Position numbers and translations under genes: made by a program | Notes under the pieces: generated by a model | Told to the model about the DNA's origin: nothing | Seen by the model: only the letters and a program-made list of their open reading frames with translations | Databases searched by the model: none | Part shown: in pieces, positions 1 through 10,241 of the stretch | Numbering within the stretch: the stretch's first letter is position 1 | How the letters are laid out: each line of letters opens with the position of its first letter | Assembly (NCBI GenBank): GCA_002099365.1 | Contig: MSED01000014.1 | Location: 1,736,001 to 1,800,000, forward strand | Origin: Phialophora verrucosa | Taxonomy: Eukaryota > Ascomycota > Eurotiomycetes > Chaetothyriales > Herpotrichiellaceae | Direction of reading: 5' to 3' | DNA length: 64,000 nt

Positions 1-480
1 TCCATATCGCGGAGCCAATCCTGTAGAGAGGATCGATTGGCCAGGAGCGCTTCTTTGGTGTCGAAGAACACCTCGTTGCGAGGGTCGGGGGAGGTGAGTT
101 ATTCGCCTACAGTACCTTGCAAAATTACTCAAGCAGCGGCGGATGCTCGGGTCACCTTCTTGGTCTGCCCGAGACGCGGCGGCTCTTATGGGGAGCCTTG
201 GTCTCGCTCTCCGCGATCGATCCCCCTATCATCACACGAACATGGCGTCCTCGATCTTTGACGTGAACCCTCTGCAACTCGTCGGGCTCACTTCGACCCT
301 CCAGAAAATGGTCGACAAACCAGAAAATCCTGGCCGCAGCCGCACAAGCACCGAGCCTCTCACCTCCACTCTGCACCCCAATAGCGCGGGACGGGCGAGA
401 TTTTCTACCGACCTCTGAGTTACAAAGGGCTCTATTGCTTCAGAAGAGACCTTTAGATTTTCCTCACACACACACGCGAA

Positions 481-1476
481 GTCAGACAGAATCAACGCAA
501 CACCGCGATCGATTTTTCAAAGCGAGGGACAAACGGGAGCAAAACGGCCAAGATTCATATCGTAGGCTCTGTCTCACCGGACGCGCTGGAATCAACGGGA
601 GAAAGTCATGATTCGGCACAGCATTAAAAAACGTTGGAAGAACTAGGCGTTTGGAATCCGGACTGGGGAATCCCAAGGCAGGTCAACCCAGGTCCCAATG
701 ATGATCTGGCCAGATGGCATTGGGACTGGCTTGTACGCCCTCGAAAAGCCGGAAATTTCGACGAACAGCCAATGGACGTTCAGGAGAGCAGCTAGGCTCC
801 TCAAAAGGAGGAATTTGTGCATGAGCGTGCAATACGAGAGCACCTGGAGAAGAAAGGGCAATGGACAGGACCTCCTTCAGCCATAGAGCAGGCAGTTGAC
901 GTCGATGGTGATGTTGTGAATCGAGAATCTTCGTTTACAGGTCGGCCGTGGTTCGTGTGGCAACTCGATATCGAAGAATTGGCGATCCGACTACCTCGGC
1001 TTCGGCGTACGGAGATCCTTGATTATGAGATGGCGGGCAGAAGCCAGTCGGAAGAGGTTTGGGTCGAGTATGATGATACCAACAGACCTGGTTGGAAGTG
1101 ACGGCACGAGTCCCCTGCACCAGATTCTGTGCACCCAAACGACATGGACCTTTCGTCGTCTGAAATCGACGCGCTTGAGTCGGTCTCACCACCGACTTCA
1201 ACTGAGCCTGTATCGCCACCTCCTACTCCCCTCGTAGAGTTGGAGCCGAGGCGCATTTCTGGACTTCCTATCCCTGACCTAGACGGCGAACAGGAGGATA
1301 ATGTGTCGGAACCGTATCCATTGCCTGCTCATGCCTCTGCCGCTTCGGCTACGCCGAATGAAGACACTATCTCAGGACCTCTACGTCGCCGCCCGTACTT
1401 TACCCACGGGTTTGGATTCAATGCTTTGCACGGGTCGATCGGCGGGGTCGGATCGTGGAGGCGGGTTCGTGGATGA
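481..1476 (+). pseudogene. Broken reading frame of an unknown protein
   Basis: One frame (that of position 481) stays protein-like over about 330 codons and is cut only by TAA at 625, TAG at 793 and TGA at 1099. Segments between the stops are rich in Trp, charged and Pro/Ser residues and read smoothly across the stops (for example ARWHWDWLVRP, then GRPWFVWQLDIEELAIRL, then PYFTHGFGFNALHG). Each stop is one C-to-T change from CAA, CAG or CGA, the pattern expected of RIP or CpG decay. No Met start or intron that removes all three stops was found. No family was recognised. It may be a decayed gene or the remains of a mobile or subtelomeric gene. The call rests only on frame continuity. Confidence 0.4.
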
Positions 1477-1510
1477 TTCTCAACTGGAAACTAGATCAGG
1501 ACAAACTCGG

Positions 1511-2428
1511 TCAGCCTTGAGTAGGTCTCCTCGGACACAGGCAGAACTGACCTCTAAAGGAAGTGCCATAGCAAGCAATGAGACGGAGATCTCCCACTGC
1601 TCTCTCGATCAGAAGGTGAAGGACTTCGCCGGTGTCGATGATGGCACCCTTCGCTGGTCCCTCGACAGTCTTGAAATATAAACATTCCTCCGGGGTATCG
1701 CGTAGGGTGCGATCTCTGGCGGTGCACTCTTTCCGAAGATGGCGAAACTTGTCAGCTGGATCCAAATGATGCGGGACGTTGAGGTACCATGTCATGTCGG
1801 GATTCTTGCTGGACGTGACCATCACCAAGCTGTCGAGTAATGCGGGTCTTGCGGGAGTGTCTGTCGGCTTGTTCTTTGGCTTGGTTTTGATGGCTGGCAT
1901 CTCCTCGATAGGGCTGGAACCCGTAGATGATGTCAGTGGTACACTCCGTTGTTTCTTCAGCTGTGCTCGAGAGGTTCGTCTCTTTCTAGCGTTGTGAACA
2001 TTTCGAACCTGACAACTTAACGCCCGGTCGACATTCTCGGCCAGCTCTCCTTCCTGCTGCGCCCAAAATAACATCTTCTTGAAACTCGGATTTTTCTTCA
2101 AGGCCTCGACCACCAACTGTACCTGCGCTTGGCCACCGTGGGCCCCGAGGATTTGATCTCTCTCAATGCCATATTGATCCAGCAGTTCTTCAATTGGCAG
2201 CGACAGTGATGCGAGCTCGGCCATGCTGCAGCACAAGACGGAGGAGACGGTCATCGCGGTGGGCGTCTTCGATAAACTCTGGTAGACATCGTCGCTCTGT
2301 GGAGCCCACGGGGTCCGCGTTGGCTTCCAGGCCCTCATTGCCGCGGAAAGGTACTGGGCTTGTCGAGATCCGTGTACAGAACTGGGGTTGTGAGGATGTC
2401 TTGGCTTAAAGATGTGGTGGTCGGACAT
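1511..2428 (-). CDS. Hypothetical protein, 305 aa
   Basis: This is the longest open frame in the first 5 kb. I prefer the Met at 2428 (MSDHHIFKPRHP...) because the 34 codons upstream to 2530 look like translated leader. Residues 60-130 form a compact, probably helical segment (SLPIEELLDQYGIERDQILG, then VEALKKNPSFKKMLFWAQ). A basic segment follows (ARKRRTSRAQLKKQRS, possible nuclear signal), then a more ordered region (MTWYLNVPHHLDPADKF) towards the C-terminus. No catalytic motif or membrane segment is seen. The frame has no stop over 305 codons, but an intron near the 3' end cannot be ruled out, so the last 20 residues are uncertain. No family recognised. It runs convergently towards the pseudogene at 481-1476. 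Confidence 0.5.
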   Translation of the reverse strand: MSDHHIFKPRHPHNPSSVHGSRQAQYLSAAMRAWKPTRTPWAPQSDDVYQSLSKTPTAMTVSSVLCCSMAELASLSLPIEELLDQYGIERDQILGAHGGQAQVQLVVEALKKNPSFKKMLFWAQQEGELAENVDRALSCQVRNVHNARKRRTSRAQLKKQRSVPLTSSTGSSPIEEMPAIKTKPKNKPTDTPARPALLDSLVMVTSSKNPDMTWYLNVPHHLDPADKFRHLRKECTARDRTLRDTPEECLYFKTVEGPAKGAIIDTGEVLHLLIERAVGDLRLIACYGTSFRGQFCLCPRRPTQG

Positions 2429-2530
2429 GAAAGGGAGGTCGTGTAGTCTGTCTGTAAGTAAGGTCGAAGTGAAGGAAAGATGAGATCTTGAGAAGTGTGT
2501 ACCGTGACTGTTGGGTCTGGCAGAAATCAT

Positions 2531-5500
2531 AGGCTCCAGCTAGATTCGCCAATGCTCGCTCATCCTGGCTTCACTGCTGGTCTCGTCGGTAGAGACGACA
2601 TTTCCGCTCTGACGGGTTATTTTGAGAGCTTGACCCTTTACGCTTCCTGGTCTTTCAGTTCAGCGACCTTACCAGTACTGTTCTGCTGTTAAACCTTCAA
2701 CTCGATGGGCGCGCCCGGATCTCATCTGTCTCGAATTTTGGACTGCCCTCGGCTGAAGTGGAGAGCGACCTTGATGAAATTCAATAACCCCGCTGACGGA
2801 CTTGACATTGCGCTCGAGGATGGTGGGGATGGTGAGACAAAGCACAGACGATGCGACAGTAGTGAATCGTGTCGAAAGTAGTGAATCCCATTAGTATATA
2901 CCATATGAAGCTAGGTTTGACTGGCTTCAGCAGCCCTGCCGTAAAGCTCTGCTCTTGTGTTTCGGCTCGCTTCACCGGCCCCCCCAATGCCAGCAGTTCT
3001 GAGCTCACTACATCACCTACACAACAGGAGCTAGATGATCTGGGAAATCGTCAGCTGTGGTGCTCTTACAGGCGGATGTGGGAAAGTTCTTCATAGAGTC
3101 GGGTCGATGTACTCCGTACTTGAGTGTTCAGGTTGTGAGGCTCAGTGGGTGTGGCACATGTGGGCGTGTTTGGAGGGCGGCACTTGCCCCCATGGCCACC
3201 CCACGTTCAGCCGCAACGCAGCTCTGCAGCCTTGCACAACCCCGCATATGCACTTTCACGTCTCCATCGCCGAGTATCGAAGGCGATCATGTCATCCGTC
3301 CGGTTGCCAATCAATATGGCAGCTGGAATTGCAACGCCAAGCACGGGAAGAGGGCAGAGTGGTCACGCTCAAGCTGAGCTAGCGATCGGAGCATCTTCAC
3401 CAAAGCCCAGTATGCCCGTTTCCCGTTGCGATTCTGTGCGTGAGTTCACTGATCAACCCCAGGCAGACAACACCGCCTTGCCAAAGATGAATGCCTAGAC
3501 AGAAAGCCGGCCCGGCCGCCAATGACCCCCAAAGTGCACGCGCGTGGTGAGTAGCCCCATCAATCACCGTGCACGACCGGTCGAGCTTACTGAACAACTG
3601 CAGCATCAGTACCTCAACGCAGGAGCCCACGATTGCAAAAGCTACGAGAAACGACCACCCAGCCTCCCACAGGAAAAGACAGACAGACAAATAGGTCCTC
3701 GGTTTTTCAAGATACGCAAGGCAAGGTCAATATCTCATCAAAGCCGTTGGCCGAGAAAGCAAGGGTGACCAAGCCCGGTTGGCATTTCCTTCTCCCGAGC
3801 AACTAGACTTCAGTACTGATTACAACAGGCCAAAAGTTGCAGGTAAATAATACAAGAGATAGAACGAGGCGGGATTCGAAGCGACCGAAACACTGTGAGC
3901 CGAATGCTTCCAGCATGCCGACAGAGCAGCGAAACCTCATTGAGCAGTGGCTGGACGAGACCTGTCGACACCAGCAAAGTCCACCTGATCTGGCCTCCAC
4001 CATTCCGGACGCCACATCCACCAACCCTCGCAAATTGGCACTCTCATCGCTGGCTGATGGCTCCGAACGACCTTGAACCAGACCGGGAATGGCCGATCAA
4101 CCTACCACAAGTGCAATGCCTCGGGCTATCGAATGTCGTTTGATTACGGCAATATCTGTACCGAAGGCAAAAACCACCATATGAGGTGATGCTGCAAACA
4201 CACAGCATTTTATCTTGTCCTTGGCTTCTCCTGAAATGGATGGCAAAGCGTGTCATCTTGAGGAGCGCAAAGAGAAAAGATTGTACAACAGCGAGCGCCG
4301 GGAATCATTCTGGCCGTGTCCAAGCTCGCTGAACGAAGGTTAGCCCGAATGCTGCTCGGCTGGGTCTAACGCCACGCCTGTATCAATCAGCTATGCATTT
4401 TGAGGAATCTAGCCTTATTGCCAAAATAAAAGCCCGACCTCGCGTCTGGAATTTTCGGCCGGCATTTGCGACGGACCTGCTAGCGACAGTTGAGCTACTT
4501 GTCGACGACCAGTTCGGCCAACATTATGCGGTCCCGGACCAGAGACCGCATTTCCTGGTTCCCGGCGTCGAGCTTAAGCGGGCCGAAAGAGGAGCTCATT
4601 ACAATGGGACACACCCGGTTGCTGAACCCTGCCTGGTATTGTAGCATTGACACAACTAGGTCATCGGGATATGCAAATATGATTACACGAAGCCGAAGTA
4701 CTTCTCCGTCGCCATGGACCAGAGTTAGCACGAAGAAAATTCCACTGACTTAAGCTCCTCGGCCTGTAGAGCAGGCTATTTCCCACTTTGGAAGTTGACC
4801 TGATATTATGGAGAGAACGTAAGTGATATCTAAGCGGTCACACGAGCTATCAAGGACATGCTCAACTATGGAGCCAATGCACGACTCTGGGTGCGAAACT
4901 GTGGACACGTATCGAGGAAAGCCGCCCGCATCAAAGAAGCCGCAGTCTGTCAGGCACAGGTCTACCATCCGACACGGGCAACATTACAACGTGGGATAGA
5001 CACTACGTGACCTCTGCATGGAACCTATTCACAAGACAATGTCGTAAGTCCGACAGGGGACGTAACCACGGGCTCGCAGTGATTCCAGACATGCTGTCAG
5101 CAAAACTACTAACAGAAGGAATTGCCAATACGTCGAGTTGCATCACAGCCAAATCCTTTTTCTCTTTCGAATCTACCGAGTACTCAGTCGGGGGGATACC
5201 AAGCAGAACGTTCAGGCCGATGGTGCCTCGATATACACATACTGAAGATGAACACTACGAAAAGACACGTGTACAAATGGTGTTCCAGAGGTGGAAAGTC
5301 GAGCGTCGTGAGAAGCTGGCGAGCTTGATGCGAATCAACGCGGTTGCCCTCGTCTGAATGTTAAATTGCTTGACGACTGTTCGCCGTATGTTGGAGAATC
5401 AATGCCAGGTCAAGCGGCGTCGTAGCGTGTCTACTTCCTTATCGTGGACGTAATAACGAGATCAGGGTAAATTTCCGTTATCGACTGTGCCTTCAATACT

Positions 5501-5600
5501 GCTTGCGCTGTAGCGACAGTCAGATCCCAGATATAGGACGGAGAGGATTTAGATTTTCTGCCCTGCTGGACCAGTGCCCCAACGTACCGCACTGAAACCA
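2531..5600. other. Gene-poor interval
   Basis: About 3 kb with only short overlapping frames on both strands and no frame with sustained coding character. A 97-codon hydrophobic frame (3397-3690, -) is the least unlikely but has no support. A GTACTCCGTACT element at 3109-3120 belongs to a motif that recurs in other intergenic spaces of the window. Confidence 0.5.
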
Positions 5601-5639
5601 ATTAGCCCACCGTAATCGAAGTGCGGGGCGCGCTGCTTA

Positions 5640-5685
5640 ACGCGTTTGACACGCTCCCCGTACGCGTCCGTTGTCTCGTATAAAA
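5640..5685 (+). promoter_or_regulatory. Two MluI cell-cycle boxes plus TATA, dUTPase promoter
   Basis: ACGCGT occurs exactly at 5640-5645 and 5662-5667, and TATAAAA at 5679-5685. All lie within 100 bp of the dUTPase start at 5740. ACGCGT is the MCB element bound by the MBF complex in yeasts, which drives G1/S transcription of DNA-synthesis genes. A role here is inferred from site identity, doubling and position. Confidence 0.55.
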
Positions 5686-5739
5686 CATTGCAGCGCATCC
5701 AGCATCCCTGTTTCTCCACGACATCGCCCGATGTAAAGC

Positions 5740-6408
5740 ATGACCAGAACATCCACACCCCCTCCACCAGCAACAGCAACAGCAACAGCAACAGACGACA
5801 ACAAGCACGGAACGACGACGCACCCGTCGCCCTCGCTCCCCAACTCGCCTCTGCCCAAACGTCTAAAAGCCGAGCGCGAGCCCGCCAAAATGTCGGCACC
5901 AAACGATTCGAGCACCCCCTCAACCTCAACCGCAACGACGGTGCCGGTGCCCAAACTCAGCTCAACATCCCACCCGCCGCTCCTGATCAAGAAGCTCTCC
6001 CCGGACGCGACCACGCCGACGCGCGGCTCGGCCTTCGCGGCCGGCTACGACATGTACGCGTCGAAACCGACGACCATCCCGTCGCGGGGCAAGGCGCTCG
6101 TGTCGACGGACCTCGCGATCGCCACGCCCGAGGGCACGTACGGCCGGATCGCGCCCCGGTCGGGCCTGGCGGCCAAGCACTTCATCGACACGGGCGCGGG
6201 GGTCATCGACGCCGACTACCGCGGCGAGGTCAAGGTGTTGCTGTTCAACCATTCCGACGTCGATTTCCAGGTCCAACGCGGCGATCGGATCGCGCAGTTG
6301 GTCCTGGAGAGGATCTACACGCCCGAGATTGTCGAGGTCGAGAACCTGGACGAGAGTGTGCGTGGGGCGGGCGGGTTCGGGAGCACGGGCGTCGGGGTTG
6401 GTGGTTGA
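5740..6408 (+). CDS. DUT1: dUTP pyrophosphatase (dUTPase)
   Basis: Trimeric dUTPase that hydrolyses dUTP to dUMP and pyrophosphate, keeping uracil out of DNA and supplying dUMP for thymidylate synthesis. All five family motifs are present in order: AGYDMYA (about residue 101), GRIAPRSGLA (134, with the Ser of motif 2), GVIDADYRGE (152, with the catalytic Asp), GDRIAQLVLE (181) and RGAGGFGSTG (207, the glycine-rich tail that closes over substrate). The gene is intronless and 222 aa long. The first 80 residues are a low-complexity Thr/Ala/Pro/Ser tail containing CAACAG repeats and a KRLK basic patch. A second Met at residue 51 (MSAPNDSS) could begin a shorter form, giving nuclear or mitochondrial isoforms as in other eukaryotes (inference). 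It is convergent with pyridoxal kinase, and its promoter carries MCB boxes. Confidence 0.96.
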   Translation: MTRTSTPPPPATATATATDDNKHGTTTHPSPSLPNSPLPKRLKAEREPAKMSAPNDSSTPSTSTATTVPVPKLSSTSHPPLLIKKLSPDATTPTRGSAFAAGYDMYASKPTTIPSRGKALVSTDLAIATPEGTYGRIAPRSGLAAKHFIDTGAGVIDADYRGEVKVLLFNHSDVDFQVQRGDRIAQLVLERIYTPEIVEVENLDESVRGAGGFGSTGVGVGG

Positions 6409-6833
6409 GCATACACCGTGACGCTCGATTAGGTTGCGTGGGTGCTTTCATTTGATGGGCTCGCTGATGCGGACGGAGCGCGTTCTCTCATCCTTGCTCG
6501 TCCTTTCATTCCTAGATATCTGCTGTTCAGATCGTTCGTCGTTTCTTGATGGTTGGCAGTTCCGTCTTTCGAGGGCAACACGTGCCGCCCGCGAGGCTGC
6601 ATGGGTATGGTGTTGGCGGAATATGGTCCTATTGGAGTAGCACACAGTATCGGAACTGGGGATAGACAAGAACTACACGCACAGAAGAGACATACAGTTA
6701 GAGCAGTGAATGGTCAGGACGGTTACTGTATGCATACGGACAGGTCTGTGCGTCATGAGCAGTGAAGCCTCCAAGACGGCTCCGGCGTCAGGGGTGAGGT
6801 GACGACGTTTCTCGTAATCATCACCCGCCTTGC

Positions 6834-6882
6834 CCACTGTCCACTGTCCACTGTCCACTGTCCACTGTCCACTGTCCACTGT
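6834..6882. repeat. 7-bp minisatellite, 7 perfect copies of CCACTGT
   Basis: Seven head-to-tail copies of CCACTGT fill 6834-6882 and end on the base next to the stop codon of pyridoxal kinase (tca on this strand, 6883-6885). In the transcript the 3' UTR therefore begins directly with ACAGTGG repeats. The copies show no mismatches, which suggests recent slippage. Confidence 0.95.
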
Positions 6883-8555
6883 TCACACCTCCATCGCTTG
6901 AGCCTTGTATCTCCCCTCGGGCAGCATAAGATCCCTCGCATTCCTCACGACCCTCACCTCGGCGGCCTTTGTCTCGGCCAAAAACCGCCTCTGGCCTTCC
7001 CCGACGGTCTCGCCCTCACCCTCGCCCTCGACACCGCCGACACTCGCGCCAGGACTCCTGCCAAACTTCTTCATCTCCTCGTCCCGGGCCGTCCACGTCT
7101 TCTCCAGGATGGTCTGCATGCTGCTCAGTACCTTCTCCGTGGCCTTTGCCAGCGGCAACTCCGTGGCCTCGACGTCGTCATCCGGCATCCATGACGGCCG
7201 ATCCAGGAGGTTCGCCTGCGCACACGCCTCCCGCAGCCTCGCGACCATGAGCGCCGCAAACATGTCGCCCGTGCCGCTGAAATAGCAATCCAGCACGGGG
7301 ACCTCGATCTTGAACAGCCGCGCCCCGCCATCTTGCTTCCTGGTGCTCCCTACGACGGTGAGGGTGCTGCTGCTCGGAGCGGCATCCGCGTCTGCATCTG
7401 CATCTGCGCCTGCGCCCGCCGCCGCCGCTCCAACCCTCACACTCGTGACGACGACATGCCTCGTCCCGTGCACGGCGTGCAGCGTCCTCACCGCGTTCGC
7501 CACGCCACTCAGGCTATTGATGCTCACGCCGCTGAGCAGCTCGGCCTCGAACTGGTTCGGCAGGATCAAATCGGCCTCCCGGATCAACGCCCGATACGCG
7601 GGGACGATATCCTCGGCGACGTACAGCCTCCCCTGGTCACCCATGACGGGGTCCAGGACCCAGAAAAACCCACCCGGGTGCACGGTCGAGCGGTAGCGCA
7701 GGTCCCGCGCGATGGTGCCGACGGCCTCGACGACCTCAGCCGAGGGGGAGTACCCCGAGAGGAGGACGTCGAAGTCCGTGAGGTGCGACTGGCGCAGGCC
7801 GTCGTAGAGTTCCTTGATCTCGGCGGCAGGTGTGCGTCGGCCTTTGAATTGGCGGTAGCCTGTGTGGTTGCCTGAGGGAACGAGTGAGTGTGAGAAGCAG
7901 GTTTAAGCAACGAACTAGTCGAATGGGAAGGAATGCGTGGGAAGTAGCATAGCGAGCGCATGGCTCGCTCACTCGCACCCTCGAAAGCAACGACCCCCAG
8001 GAAAGAGGCACGCCTCGAGAGAAGGTCTACTCCACCGAACGACCCTCAAATGGGCCGTGTATGTGCGTAAACTCCGAAGACCCATCCCTCACCCATCAAT
8101 CGATGGTGATATTTGATACCGAGATTGACATTGAACGATACGGAATCCGCAGACTTACTAAAATGCACGGTGTTGATCCCCGCGACCTCGCATCCCAGCG
8201 TCTGCATGACGAACGTGGCCATCGTGTTGCCGACATATCTGCAGATGTCCCAAGACGAGTCAACACACCCTGGCTAGCGGACCTTGCAAGTCGCATGAGA
8301 GAGAGAGGGGGAGTGCGCCGCTACATAATGTGACCTCGTGTGTCATACGTACCCGTAAACGACCTGGACAGAAAAAATCAATCAGTCAATCGGTCAGTCG
8401 GTCGGCCATCCAGTTAAGTTCAGATCCCGCGCCACCGACTGGAAGGGAATGTAATGCAATGCAACGCAAGGAAAGAGAAAAAGCGACGAGCTACCCACAT
8501 GGCTGGCAATGGCCAGGACTTTGGTTTCTGGGATCGTGATCTCGGGGGGCGCCAT
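6883..8555 (-). CDS. BUD16: Pyridoxal kinase, four exons including an 11-nt micro-exon
   Basis: Phosphorylates pyridoxal, pyridoxine and pyridoxamine to make the cofactor PLP (ribokinase-like fold, cytosolic). Exons by splice signals and phase: 8499-8555, 8353-8363, 8159-8238 and 6883-7871, giving 378 aa. The joined start reads MAPPEITIPETKVLAIASH, then VVYGYVGNTMATFVMQ, then GINTVHFSNHTGYRQF, as expected for this family. Further markers are VLDPVMGD (about 121), an Asn-Gln-Phe-Glu lid region, and FSGTGDMFAAL with the catalytic Asp of GTGD near 252. Two fungal-style insertions are visible: an Ala/Asp/Gly tract (about 197-218) and an acidic Gly/Glu stretch near the C-terminus. The last intron is long (287 nt) for this window. 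Function is secure; the micro-exon rests on conserved donor and acceptor sites and exact phase. Confidence 0.92.
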
Positions 8556-9185
8556 CCTTTCGTCTTCCTGTCTTATCTTGTCTCGTCTGTCTCGTCTAGC
8601 CGCTTACGGTGTTCTGTAGAGGCGCGGAAAATGGTGGAGGGGCACACTGCAGGGGCAGGCGGGAATGAGGAAGAAAACACAAACGCGAGAACTACGTGAG
8701 AGAAAGACTGGGAACCATGCGCCCGCTGAAGGTCCCGTCTATCCGAACTGGGTGCAGCTGTGGTGGAAGAGAACGAGTATCCTACAGCAGGCCGTTATCA
8801 GTCGCAAAATCTGAGATGACGCACATCGCGAACGCGCTACAGCCTCGTCTAAACTCCCGGCGGAAGGCAAGGCTGCACCACCCTGAATTACTTGTGGCCG
8901 CCTTTTCCGAGAATTCTCCTTGCCCACAGCAATTTTCAACCACCACTTCTCGTACATCCTGCTAGGCAAGAAAAGGGGGCCCGACCCCCACGAATGCAGA
9001 TACTCCATACGACGCTTGTTCTCGTGGTCGTACTCATTGATCGGTCGTTTCATATTCTCCTCTTCTCCAGCGTCTACGTCTACTTCTTCTTCCGGCAAAG
9101 AGGACGCAACGTGCCATTCGTCGTTTCCTGTCTCGCCATGTCATATCCACCATTGTCCGAGTCTAGATGGTTGGTGTTTCGTTCA
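8556..9185. other. Intergenic, pyridoxal kinase promoter and PCNA 3' end
   Basis: No convincing gene. A 119-codon frame on the minus strand (8739-9098) begins with an acidic segment but turns to low-quality sequence and overlaps the expected PCNA 3' UTR, so I do not call it. Confidence 0.45.
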
Positions 9186-10241
9186 TCATTCATCGTCCCC
9201 GATCTGTAGATTGCACAAAGTCAACACTGGTACTCCACACCGACAATTCACCGGACAGATGAAACGTACCTTTGGTGCGAGGTAGAATCTCAAATAGCTG
9301 CTCCCGGACAGGGTGTACTCGACCAGAAGAGGCACTTCCTGGGACAGGCACAGCTTGACCTTGGAGGACAGCCCACTTGCCTTGCAGAAGTTGACTAGGT
9401 ATTTGAGCGAGAAAGTCAGGGATACGGGTTCGGAGAGGGCAATCTTGACATCCTGCTCGGGCTTGTCCATGTTGGTGTTCTGGCGGATTGTGACGCTCCC
9501 GCTGCCGATGTCGCCTTGACATGAGAACCGCACGCCATCCTTGCTCGCCTCGATGGACACTAATAGAGAGAGAAGATGTCAGGATCGGGATTTTGCTTCC
9601 CGAAACAACTCGTATCCATTGTATATTGCGTAACCTACCGGACTCTGACATGGCGATGAGATCGCGGCATATGCGCTGGAACTCGGCGCTGGGCATCTCG
9701 ATCGTGGCCGCGTACTCTGTCTCGGGAATGCCCAGATGCTCTTGGTCAATGTCCATCAACTTGATGTCATACTCGCTGATGCGGTCGGCGTCGCTGCTCT
9801 CGAAGACGAGGTTGACGACGTCGGGCGCATCTTCCGCCTTGAGCGTGAGGATGTCTTCGTTCTGCGCCGCGCGGAGGACCTTGGTCAGCGAGTTGAGGTT
9901 GATCCCGAGCGCGATATTGCGGTCGCAGCGGAAGGGGGAGAACATCTCGGCCTTGAGCATCATGGAGACGAGGGCGACGTGCGAGTTGTCCATGGCCTGC
10001 AGCGCCACCCCGGAGTCATTGCAGTCAAAGTTGCAGTCTTGCACGAGATCCTTGATGGCGTCGACGACCTGCCCGCGTCCCCAATTTTAGCAAACTATAC
10101 GGCGCACAGGGGAGAGGCGTCGGAGACTTGTGTACCTTCTTCAGCTGCGCAGCCTGTTCCAAGCGTGCTTCCAACACTACCGAGACAGTTCGTTAGTTAC
10201 TAGGCGTTCCAGGGCAAAAGTGCGGTCACCGTGTCCGTACT
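9186..10241 (-). CDS. POL30: Proliferating cell nuclear antigen (sliding clamp), five exons
   Basis: Homotrimeric DNA clamp that tethers replicative polymerases and repair factors to DNA in the nucleus. Exons: 10241 (one base, the A of ATG), 10136-10176, 9639-10068, 9270-9559 and 9186-9203, giving 259 aa, the usual length. The product begins MLEARLEQAAQLKK, continues VVDAIKDLVQDCNFDCNDSG, and includes the conserved centre MDNSHVALVSM, the LMDIDQEHLGIPE linker region and a C-terminal LRFYLAPKIGDDE. The final 18-nt exon supplies only IGDDE and the stop. The start codon is divided: exon 1 ends in A, a 64-nt intron (GTACGG...ACTAAC...TAG) follows, then TG TTG GAA. No in-frame Met exists without this splice. 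Upstream GC-rich sequence holds a near-MCB site. Confidence 0.95.

Noticed and set aside
3397..3690. 97-codon hydrophobic minus-strand frame
   Set aside because: It has membrane-like composition, but no clean start context, no extension by splicing and no recognisable family pattern.
3840..3910. Possible tRNA on the minus strand (TTCGAATCCCGC, like a B box)
   Set aside because: The T-stem does not pair properly and no matching acceptor strand or A box was found upstream.
5646..6455. 269-codon frame overlapping dUTPase
   Set aside because: It overlaps the dUTPase frame, which has all five motifs; the Arg/Gly-rich product is typical of the shifted frame of GC-rich coding DNA.
8739..9098. 119-codon minus-strand frame after PCNA
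   Set aside because: The acidic start is interesting, but the frame lies in the expected PCNA 3' UTR and the rest has no coding character.
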